6,068 nt of DNA. Origin: Phycisphaerae bacterium. GTDB lineage: Bacteria; Planctomycetota; Phycisphaerae; Sedimentisphaerales; Anaerohalosphaeraceae. Position numbers and translations under genes: made by a program. Within the stretch, counting starts at the first letter, position 1, and the number at the start of each line of letters is the position of its first letter. The stretch spans positions 1 to 6,068 of the forward strand of contig JAIPFN010000060.1 in assembly GCA_021736615.1 (NCBI GenBank), given 5' to 3'. The notes beneath the pieces were generated by a model. It was given only the letters and a program-made list of their open reading frames with translations. It ran no database searches and was not told where the DNA came from. Below, piece after piece: positions 1-6,068 of the stretch.

Positions 1-2256
1 CCGGGTTATGTTGCCAGCGGACTTATGAACCCTGCCGGTTCTCAGATTCTGACTACCCTGCTGCTGGGTAAAGAATGCGGAGTAAATGTCGATCAGGAAA
101 CACTGATGGGGTCATTGCTGTACTGGTATCGCTTTACCGGACATGGGACGGTTCCTTACGGGGATCATCGGCCAGAGGGCGGGCTTGGTTCGAATGGTAA
201 AGATGGGATGGCCGCCGCTGTTATGCAAGTTGCCTCGGGTGCGAGCGGTAACGTAGAAATATATGAAATGTCAAAGAAATACCTGAGTATGTCGATGGTT
301 ACGAGTTACCCGGTAATGGTAACCGGCCATGGCGACGACGGTCGCGGTGACGGTATGTGGCGCGGTATTGCTTCGGCGTATATGCTTGATTTTGACGCTA
401 AACAGTACCATGAGGGCATGAATCGACTTGAGTGGTGGTATGACCTGAGCCGGCGTCCATCCGGGGGAATCGGGATGGCAACAATCGCGAGCTTTGATGA
501 TGAAGGGTCCGGTGCAGGTGTGGCACTGTCTTATACTGCCCCGCTAAAGAAATTGCGTATTACCGGTGCTCCTCGCTCAAAATATGCCAAATCCTTTACG
601 CTGCCGGAAACTCTGTGGGGTACAAAGGCTGACCTGGCGTTCCTTTCGGCGGAAAACAATCCGAAATACAATATGTACGGCGAAGACGAGCCAACCGATG
701 TACCCTTTTATATGTTCGGCGGTGCTTATCACAAACCTTCGCAGGACCTTAATACCGTACCCCGCAAAGAGATGCTCAAAAATGTTTATCACAGACGCTA
801 TATGATCCGTACGCAGGCGGCAAAGGCATTGCGGGCAACGGGCGGGTTCGATGAACTGGAAAAACTTCTGGCCGACAGCGATCCGCGTGTTCGTCGTGCG
901 GCGCTGGACGGACTGATGGATTACAATTACTGGTTCGGAGCAGGCAGAGATGCTATTAAGGCTGATCAGTTTACGCCAAAGATGGTCGCGGCGATCAAAA
1001 AAATGCTTGCCGATCCAGAGGAGTCATTGTGGGTTGTCGACGGAGCACTTGCGGTATTGAAGTTTGCACCGGCTGAAGACATCTATTCGTTAAGGTCGCT
1101 GATTATGCCGTGGACAACGCATCAGGACTGGTGGCTGCGTGAGTCGTCTTTCATGGCTCTTTCGGGGCTTGAAAAAGATGACGCTATGTACCGCAAGGTT
1201 GTGCCGACATTGCTGAAGATGATGACGGCGGAGTATCACACCATGCCGCGGGGCAGGATGCTTTCGGTTATGGCCGGTTCACTGAGGAAGAATAAGCCCA
1301 ATAGCGAGGTCGGCAGAGTTATCCTGGCGGGAATGATACAGGCTGTCAAATCTAGCACTGTAGCGCGTGGAGAACGCGCAGGCGAAGGGGCTCACAATGT
1401 TTTCGAAGTCGCTGTCGAGTGCGCAAAGTACCCGGAGGCATCTGTTACGGTCGGCAGGATAGTTCAAAAACGAGCCGAAGAATTGGGGAGTGATAGGGTC
1501 GCAGGCGTCGGTAAGGAGCTTATTAAGCATATAGATAAGGTGAGCGACACGGATCGCAAAGTGCTTACAGAGATCATCTACGGTTACCGCGGGGGGATGA
1601 TAAAGGAACTGAATGCCGGGACATTAAATCCGTCTCTTATGGATACTCTGATCGAGTTTACTAAGCTGAAAAATCCGAATGTCGGCTGGCAAAAAATAGG
1701 AACGCCGGCATCGGAGAACCGCGTCTGGAGTTATACAACTGTCAAGCCCGTCGGCAAAGATATATTGCACCCAAGCGAGGGCAGGCGTCATCGGCAGATT
1801 ACTATACCGGAAGAATTGAAGGGGTGGTATAAGCCTGACTTTGATGACGGCAAATGGAACAAGGGCAAAGCTCCGATAGGTGTAGGGGTATTTACAAAGG
1901 GAAATTCCAAAACCTTCATTGCCAATAACTCCAAATGGGGCGACGGTGAGTTTATACTGATGCGAACGACGTTTGATCTGGATTCGACCGACTTTGACAA
2001 ATATCGTCTCCGCGTCTTAGCCAGAATGGGTTTTACCATTTACGTCAACGGCAAGCGTATCTTCGATTATGGGTGGTTTGAATTCGGACCGTTTTATAAA
2101 CAGTACGAAATCAGCGGCGGCAATAACAAGGTTTTCCGCAAGGGAACAAATACGCTGGCGGTTTACGCCGGTACAGGATACGACCAGGAAAACTTTGAGC
2201 CAATCGGACAGTTCGATCTTTATATCGAGGGTTTTAATACTTCAGATTTAAAATGA
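1..2256 (+). CDS. DUF6288-like multidomain protein with HEAT-like repeats and C-terminal jelly-roll domain (5' partial)
   Basis: The frame is open from base 1. The eight codons before the first ATG (base 25) read as normal protein, so the true start lies outside the window and that ATG is probably internal. Residue numbers here count from that ATG. Residues 1-240 look like a helical toroid of the DUF6288 type: the landmarks are VPYGDHRPEGG (43-53), SNGKDGMAAA (56-65), the GHGDDGRGDGMW stretch (101-112), WWYDLSRR (137-144) and APLKKLRITG (172-181). Residues about 250-400 contain HEAT-like helical pairs, for example the DSDPRVRRAALDGL stretch (284-297). Residues about 598-738 resemble a galactose-binding-like jelly roll of the kind found in glycoside hydrolases: FDDGKW (606-611), IYVNGKRIF (672-680), and KGTNTLAVYAG (706-716). 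The family is known from PVC bacteria and has no established reaction that I can name. A role outside the cytoplasm with glycans or polymers is inferred from the C-terminal domain and the esterase gene downstream. A signal peptide would be upstream of the window. The family name is recalled from motif resemblance; the domain order is more certain than the name. Confidence 0.7.
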   Translation, partial: PGYVASGLMNPAGSQILTTLLLGKECGVNVDQETLMGSLLYWYRFTGHGTVPYGDHRPEGGLGSNGKDGMAAAVMQVASGASGNVEIYEMSKKYLSMSMVTSYPVMVTGHGDDGRGDGMWRGIASAYMLDFDAKQYHEGMNRLEWWYDLSRRPSGGIGMATIASFDDEGSGAGVALSYTAPLKKLRITGAPRSKYAKSFTLPETLWGTKADLAFLSAENNPKYNMYGEDEPTDVPFYMFGGAYHKPSQDLNTVPRKEMLKNVYHRRYMIRTQAAKALRATGGFDELEKLLADSDPRVRRAALDGLMDYNYWFGAGRDAIKADQFTPKMVAAIKKMLADPEESLWVVDGALAVLKFAPAEDIYSLRSLIMPWTTHQDWWLRESSFMALSGLEKDDAMYRKVVPTLLKMMTAEYHTMPRGRMLSVMAGSLRKNKPNSEVGRVILAGMIQAVKSSTVARGERAGEGAHNVFEVAVECAKYPEASVTVGRIVQKRAEELGSDRVAGVGKELIKHIDKVSDTDRKVLTEIIYGYRGGMIKELNAGTLNPSLMDTLIEFTKLKNPNVGWQKIGTPASENRVWSYTTVKPVGKDILHPSEGRRHRQITIPEELKGWYKPDFDDGKWNKGKAPIGVGVFTKGNSKTFIANNSKWGDGEFILMRTTFDLDSTDFDKYRLRVLARMGFTIYVNGKRIFDYGWFEFGPFYKQYEISGGNNKVFRKGTNTLAVYAGTGYDQENFEPIGQFDLYIEGFNTSDLK

Positions 2257-2264
2257 ATAATGAT

Positions 2265-2279
2265 TCCGCCGAGGGCGGA
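2265..2279 (+). other. Small GC-rich hairpin after the DUF6288-like gene
   Basis: A perfect 6-bp inverted repeat, TCCGCC and GGCGGA, is separated by a 3-base GAG loop and begins nine bases after the stop codon. No run of T follows it (the next bases are TGTTCCATATTG), so it is not a classical intrinsic terminator. It could protect the 3' end of the upstream transcript or attenuate readthrough into the esterase gene. The structure is seen directly; any function is inference. Confidence 0.4.
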
Positions 2280-2290
2280 TGTTCCATATT

Positions 2291-2304
2291 GTATAATGTA
2301 TAAT
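2291..2304 (+). promoter_or_regulatory. Possible promoter -10 region: tandem GTATAAT duplication
   Basis: Two back-to-back copies of GTATAAT give two perfect TATAAT hexamers (2292-2297 and 2299-2304), 48 to 55 bases before the esterase start codon. The surrounding gap is AT-rich compared with the genes. No convincing TTGACA-like -35 box sits 16-18 bases upstream of either copy, because that place is occupied by the GC-rich hairpin. The sequence also lacks the TGn of an extended -10. It could give the esterase its own promoter, with an activator or an alternative sigma factor replacing the -35 contact, or it may be a chance AT-rich repeat. Confidence 0.35.
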
Positions 2305-2341
2305 TAAGGATTCGGACCTTTGCCGAGATAATTTTATTATT

Positions 2342-2346
2342 AGGAG
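2342..2346 (+). promoter_or_regulatory. Ribosome binding site of the SASA esterase gene
   Basis: AGGAG lies five bases before the ATG at 2352, a standard Shine-Dalgarno match and spacing. It supports this ATG as the start, in agreement with the signal peptide that begins immediately with Met-Lys-Lys. Confidence 0.8.
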
Positions 2347-2351
2347 TAGAC

Positions 2352-3512
2352 ATGAAAAAATTTGTAGTTAGTGCGGTTTTGTTTGTAGTGTTTGTTGGGC
2401 TTTGCGGGTTTGACGCAGAAGCTAAACCTTTGAAGGTCTATATCCTTGCCGGTCAGTCCAATATGCAGGGACATGCAAAGACTACGACTTTTGATTATAT
2501 GGCACTTGACCCGGTGACGGCTCCGATCCTTAAGGAGATGCGTAATGCCGACGGTTCGCCGCGTGTGTGCGATAAGGTCTGGATTTCGTCTATCGAAGGT
2601 CCTAAGCAGGGTAAGTTGACAGTGGGGTACGGCGCATCGGCTAACGGTCCTAAGATCGGACCGGAATTTACGTTCGGCATTTATATGCAGAAGATCGTCA
2701 ATGAGCCTATACTGATCATCAAGACTGCCTGGGGCGGTAAGAGCCTGCATACGGATTTTCGCTCGCCGAGCAGCGGAGCTTACGAATTCAATGAATCTGA
2801 GTTAGAGGCTTTTAAGAAAAAAGGCAAGGACATCGAGAAAGCCAAAGCTGATAAGATCGAAGCTACGGGCCACTATTACCGCCTTATGATGGAGCATGTA
2901 AAGAGTGTATTGAAGGATCCTAAGAAGGTTTGTCCGGCATACGAGCCTAAGCAGGGGTATGAGATTGCCGGTTTTGTATGGTTCCAGGGCTGGAACGATA
3001 TGGTCAACCGTGGGGTTTATCCTAACCGTGACAAACCCGGCGGGTATGATATGTACAGCAAGCTTATGGCAGATTTCATTCGTGACGTACGCAAAGACCT
3101 TTCGGCACCGAAGATGCCGTTCGTTATCGGTGTGATGGGTGTCGGCGGCGTGAAGAACGAAAAGCAGAATTATTTCAGGCAGGCGATGGCCGCTCCTGCT
3201 GCCCTGCCGGAATTTAAGGGTAATGTTACCGCCGTTATGACAGAAAAATACTGGGACCCTGTACTTGGCGAACTAACTGACAGGTGGGGTAAGGTTAAAA
3301 GTAAATCCCGCGAACTTAGTAAAGATAAAAACCTCACTAAGGCTCAGCAGAAAGCGGCCCTGGAAAAGTTTAAGGCCGAATTATACACCAAAGAGGAAAT
3401 GGCAATAAAAGAAAAAGGCACTTCCAATGCCGGGTACCACTACCTCGGGTCTGCGAAGATACTGGCGCAGATCGGCAAGGCTTTTGCAGAGGCTATCGGG
3501 GATATGAAGTAG
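2352..3512 (+). CDS. Secreted SASA-domain carbohydrate acetylesterase (sialate O-acetylesterase-like, CE6-related)
   Basis: This is a complete 386-residue protein of the SGNH-hydrolase-like SASA family, which removes O-acetyl groups from sugars (sialic acid or acetylated plant and algal polysaccharides, depending on the member). Residues 1-24 form a signal peptide: MKK, a hydrophobic core (VVSAVLFVVFVGLCGF), then Ala-Glu-Ala before Lys25, so export is expected. Block I is GQSNMQG at 34-40, with Ser36 as the predicted nucleophile. A second block is KTAWGGKSL (124-132). A third is GFVWFQGWNDM (207-217), with the Gly-x-Asn-like signature of the fold. The predicted catalytic His is His363 in NAGYHYLGSAK (359-369). 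The usual Asp three residues before this His is not present (Ala360). Two Lys/Glu-rich helical insertions (about 150-170 and 313-356) set it apart from short CE6 enzymes, but the whole arrangement matches the planctomycete subgroup as I remember it. A good RBS fixes the start. It follows the DUF6288-like gene by 95 bases on the same strand and ends 30 bases before a strong terminator. The true substrate cannot be told from sequence; the sialate name is only the family label. Confidence 0.88.
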   Translation: MKKFVVSAVLFVVFVGLCGFDAEAKPLKVYILAGQSNMQGHAKTTTFDYMALDPVTAPILKEMRNADGSPRVCDKVWISSIEGPKQGKLTVGYGASANGPKIGPEFTFGIYMQKIVNEPILIIKTAWGGKSLHTDFRSPSSGAYEFNESELEAFKKKGKDIEKAKADKIEATGHYYRLMMEHVKSVLKDPKKVCPAYEPKQGYEIAGFVWFQGWNDMVNRGVYPNRDKPGGYDMYSKLMADFIRDVRKDLSAPKMPFVIGVMGVGGVKNEKQNYFRQAMAAPAALPEFKGNVTAVMTEKYWDPVLGELTDRWGKVKSKSRELSKDKNLTKAQQKAALEKFKAELYTKEEMAIKEKGTSNAGYHYLGSAKILAQIGKAFAEAIGDMK

Positions 3513-3542
3513 CAAGTCATTAATACAGTTAATAACACTAAC

Positions 3543-3585
3543 AAAGGGACCGGACGGAAATGTCCGGTCTCTTTATTTTATTTTA
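3543..3585 (+). terminator. Strong intrinsic terminator after the esterase gene, between convergent genes
   Basis: A 13-bp stem (3543-3555 with 3562-3574, one G-T wobble) has a 6-base loop GGAAAT and a core of ACCGGAC pairing with GTCCGGT. It runs into a T-rich tail, TTTATTTTATTTT (3572-3584), ideal for rho-independent termination on the plus strand. On the minus strand the same stem is followed only by CCCTTTGTTAG, a poor T tract, so it would end the convergent minus-strand gene less efficiently. No other terminator for that gene is seen between its stop codon (3605) and this hairpin. Confidence 0.9.
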
Positions 3586-3604
3586 AACTGAATGGGATTG
3601 CTTG

Positions 3605-6068
3605 CTAATTTCCCACCCAACCGGCGTACATGAAATAAACTCGTACATTAACATCGTCGGGTTTATTGACACCAACGTAAATTGAACGGCCGCCCCCTGC
3701 TGACGGCTTTTTCTCCTGGGCGCATAGAATATTCTTTTGCTTTTGCTCCTGCCAGAACTTGCGTTTGTCGTTGACCGGACCTACGCTGCAAACATGTTCG
3801 ACCAAAGTGCTATCCTGTTTGAGGTCGGAATACTTGAAAGATATGTTTGCAGCGTTGTCGAGGGCCGTAATCAGGTCCTTTTCGCTGATGTCGAATCTTA
3901 CTTTTCTGCAAAAGTCACCGGTGCCTGATGAGAAATAGCTGGATTTAAAGTTTTTAACCAGCCCGGGAAAACTAGTACCAAGATTCGACTCGACGGTCTC
4001 TATCTGCCCTTCCGGTCGATCTGGTTCACTAAAAGTGCCGTAATACCCTAAAGGGTAAATCCTGACTAGTGGAACCGAGCCTTTGCCGGGTTTTAAGGAA
4101 ATTGAGTCGAACTCGACGCATTGGAACGCTCTTGCCTGGAATCTGAATTCTTTGATGCTGGAAATGGGGACATCGAAATTATATTCAGCACTGTCGGATG
4201 TTTTGAGTTGGTTGTCGGCGGTTTTGCCGGGTATCTCTTTGTCGTCATCTGTTACGGCGACAATTCGCCATGGTAATAAATTCTGTTTTGATGCAAGGTC
4301 GTAAAAGAAAGAGACAATGGCTTTACCTGCTTTTTCGTATGCCTTGCCAAATATTGCCGAGCCGAGCCTGGTGGAGTATTTATGGTCGCCTTTGCCGGCA
4401 GGATGAGCTACCAGGACTTCCCAGGGTTTAGCGGAAACGCCGACGCGGACTGTCGCGCCGCTTACGCCATCGACGACGGTTGTAGTGCATACGTTAAGGT
4501 CGGCGGTCATTTTGCCGTCATGGCCTATTGGGGTGGCCGTATAAGAATCGTATATTCCGGCTATACCGGCCCAGGTCACGGAGATGTCTGGCTTGCCGGT
4601 TACTCGTGCTGTCAACTCGTAATGGGTAAACCCTTTCTTTTGGGGGATATCAAGGGCGGTTGTTTTGTAGGGGGCATTGACGAGCGGTTCACCTTCCGGA
4701 GAGACGAACTGATTATTGTCGCCGCTATGGTTTCTTGTGCCTACGAGTTCAAGGACTATGTCATCATCAAGTACGGCAATATTCCCATGGTATTGATGAA
4801 TTTTTGGTGATTTTGCTTTGGCAAGTTTGGATGATCTGCCCATGGCTTCGTAGCTTGTTTCCAATGTTTCATTGACAGACTGATAAAAGAATTCAAAGGT
4901 TTTCTTTGCGACAACGGAATCCTTGCTTTCTAGAGCACTGGAAAATAGTTTTAATTTCTGAACGCTCTCGTTAACAATAATCTGATACTGCGGGTCGTCG
5001 TATTTTTGTTTTATCTTGTTAAGCTGCCATTCGAGCGATTTGGCTAACTTCAATGAATATTCTAAATGATTCATCGCGAGCAATTTTTCGATCTGGTGAC
5101 AAGTCTGCCAGACAGTAATGTAACTTATTGAAATATATGCCTGAGTCCGTTTAGGGGGTATTTTTGCAACCGGGTCAGAAGGCCCGGGAACTATCGGCGG
5201 CATTCCTTTTTTTAATAGTTCGGCGAGGCCCTTGGCTTGCTGCTCTGTGAAGTTTCCTGTTATTATTGCTGACTTTTCAATGGTGCCCTGCAATACGGGG
5301 GCCGCAATGATGCCCATGCCGGAGTATGAGGCTTCTATGGCCAGTCTTTTGCCGAGGTTTGCCTTTGTAAATATTTTGAAGAGTTTGGCCCCGGTTTCGT
5401 CGAACTCAATATGAATGAGCGGATTGCCGTTCGTGTCTTTGCCCGCGTATGCGTTATTAAGCCCCCATACCCGTTTGCCTTCAAACTCGGGCCTGAATAC
5501 ATATTCCTTACGTGCACACAGCAGGACGTATTTATTATCCTCGTATGTCTGTACGGCAAGAGAGTCAATGCCCGGGCAATCTTCCTTAATTTGTGACCAC
5601 TGGAAGCTGTCGCCTCTAATAGAGCCTCTGAATGGGCCGTCCGATTTTAGCTGGTCTACATATTCCAGATATTGCGATTGAGATATATCTGTGCCGATCT
5701 CGGGTACTATCGCGAAACTAAGCTCTGCACCATCCGGGGGAGCTAGAATCCCTTTAATTTGTGGTGTCTTTTTTGCCTTCTCCTTTGGGGCGATTTCTTT
5801 TGGCTGCTCAACGGGTAATTGTCCGGCTAGAACGGTTTGTTTGTTTTCCTGCCACCAGTTTCGCCATCTGTCGGCGACTTGCTTTTTGTGGGCTTTTTGA
5901 CGATCTATGATTTCCGGGGTCACGGTATAGCTGCCAAGGCGGTTACCTTGTGAATCGTATGCATAGATCAGTTGCCTGGGGGAAACGAGATCGCCTCCAA
6001 ACTTTTTCATTTCTTTTTTGTGTTCATCGAAATGTTCAGATTTAGTAAATGCCGTCGGTTTTGTAATG
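3605..6068 (-). CDS. SecD P1-like domain protein with planctomycete BlaR1-tail-like C-terminal half (5' partial)
   Basis: The frame is open through the right edge. The ATG at 6010-6008 has 19 sense codons before it and no good Shine-Dalgarno, so the start is probably outside. Residues are numbered from that ATG. Residues 1-60 are charged and include a RWRNWW motif (48-53). Residues about 86-275 resemble the P1 (periplasmic base and head) region of SecD, especially planctomycete SecD: AELSFAIVP (95-103), YLEYVDQL (114-121), NKYVLLCARKEYV (159-171), HIEFDETGAKLFKIFT (200-215), NLGKRLAI (218-225), ITGNF (250-254) and GLAELLKKGMPP (261-272). Residues 291-400 are a mostly helical linker. Residues about 404-645 resemble a beta-rich tail known to me from planctomycete BlaR1/M56-type and related proteins: VLELVGTRNH (419-428), the SPEGEPL stretch (437-443), and IKEFRFQARAFQCVEFDSIS (619-638). 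The last 155 residues are unrecognised. No membrane segment or SecD transmembrane block is visible, so it is not SecD itself; an anchor or signal peptide may lie upstream. An extracytoplasmic sensor or envelope role is an inference only. It converges on the esterase gene and appears to be a separate transcription unit. Confidence 0.75.
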   Translation of the reverse strand, partial: ITKPTAFTKSEHFDEHKKEMKKFGGDLVSPRQLIYAYDSQGNRLGSYTVTPEIIDRQKAHKKQVADRWRNWWQENKQTVLAGQLPVEQPKEIAPKEKAKKTPQIKGILAPPDGAELSFAIVPEIGTDISQSQYLEYVDQLKSDGPFRGSIRGDSFQWSQIKEDCPGIDSLAVQTYEDNKYVLLCARKEYVFRPEFEGKRVWGLNNAYAGKDTNGNPLIHIEFDETGAKLFKIFTKANLGKRLAIEASYSGMGIIAAPVLQGTIEKSAIITGNFTEQQAKGLAELLKKGMPPIVPGPSDPVAKIPPKRTQAYISISYITVWQTCHQIEKLLAMNHLEYSLKLAKSLEWQLNKIKQKYDDPQYQIIVNESVQKLKLFSSALESKDSVVAKKTFEFFYQSVNETLETSYEAMGRSSKLAKAKSPKIHQYHGNIAVLDDDIVLELVGTRNHSGDNNQFVSPEGEPLVNAPYKTTALDIPQKKGFTHYELTARVTGKPDISVTWAGIAGIYDSYTATPIGHDGKMTADLNVCTTTVVDGVSGATVRVGVSAKPWEVLVAHPAGKGDHKYSTRLGSAIFGKAYEKAGKAIVSFFYDLASKQNLLPWRIVAVTDDDKEIPGKTADNQLKTSDSAEYNFDVPISSIKEFRFQARAFQCVEFDSISLKPGKGSVPLVRIYPLGYYGTFSEPDRPEGQIETVESNLGTSFPGLVKNFKSSYFSSGTGDFCRKVRFDISEKDLITALDNAANISFKYSDLKQDSTLVEHVCSVGPVNDKRKFWQEQKQKNILCAQEKKPSAGGGRSIYVGVNKPDDVNVRVYFMYAGWVGN

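Noticed and set aside
25..27. ATG at 25 as the true start of the DUF6288-like gene
   Set aside because: The frame is open to base 1, the preceding residues (GYVASGL) fit the family pattern, and the protein would begin in the middle of its toroid domain without a signal peptide.
1279..2039. Two 83-codon minus-strand open frames inside the DUF6288-like gene (1279-1530 and 1788-2039)
   Set aside because: They are antisense to conserved protein sequence and show no family resemblance of their own.
2340..2750. 136-codon open frame on the minus strand opposite the start of the SASA esterase
   Set aside because: It is antisense to the signal peptide and the catalytic GQSNM block of a clear gene, and its translation (rich in Arg, His and Cys) looks like a shadow frame.
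3513..3604. Possible small gene or RNA in the convergent gap
   Set aside because: Apart from the terminator hairpin there is only short AT-rich sequence and no open frame of note.
4382..4810. 142-codon open frame on the plus strand opposite the SecD-like gene
   Set aside because: It lies entirely antisense to a long, well-supported coding region, its translation has no recognisable motif or usual composition, and no good ribosome binding site was noticed.
6008..6010. ATG at 6010 on the minus strand as the true start of the SecD-like gene
   Set aside because: Only AAAAAAGAA precedes it, the frame stays open for 19 more codons to the window edge with normal protein-like sequence, and no signal peptide follows it.

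Overview
The window carries three protein-coding genes and two short intergenic gaps. Two genes are cut by the window edges. Base composition looks moderate (near half G+C by eye). All three protein types have the style of the PVC group: a large secreted-type protein of the DUF6288 kind with HEAT-like repeats and a carbohydrate-binding-like C-terminus, a planctomycete-style SASA esterase, and a protein carrying a planctomycete-style SecD periplasmic domain. My best guess is a marine or sediment planctomycete of the Phycisphaerae/Sedimentisphaerales type. This rests on protein resemblance recalled from memory, not on a search.

Layout: 1-2256 (+) is the 3' part of a multidomain DUF6288-like gene that is open to the left edge. 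The gap 2257-2351 holds a small hairpin, an AT-rich stretch with a tandem GTATAAT duplication that may act as a promoter, and a good Shine-Dalgarno. 2352-3512 (+) is a complete secreted SASA-family (sialate O-acetylesterase-like, CE6-related) esterase. The gap 3513-3604 contains a strong intrinsic terminator. 3605-6068 (-) is a convergent gene, open to the right edge. It encodes a protein with a SecD P1-like domain, a helical linker and a long beta-rich C-terminal half that resembles the tails of some planctomycete BlaR1/M56-type proteins.

The two plus-strand genes share orientation and a 95-base gap. Both fit extracytoplasmic handling of acetylated or complex glycans, although the chemistry of the DUF6288 protein is unknown. 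The minus-strand gene is a separate transcription unit; the shared terminator hairpin lies between the converging 3' ends. No RNA gene, mobile element, CRISPR array or attachment site was seen. The most unusual element is the SecD-like P1 domain in a protein that shows no SecD membrane segments in the visible part. I do not see a clear new multi-gene system here.
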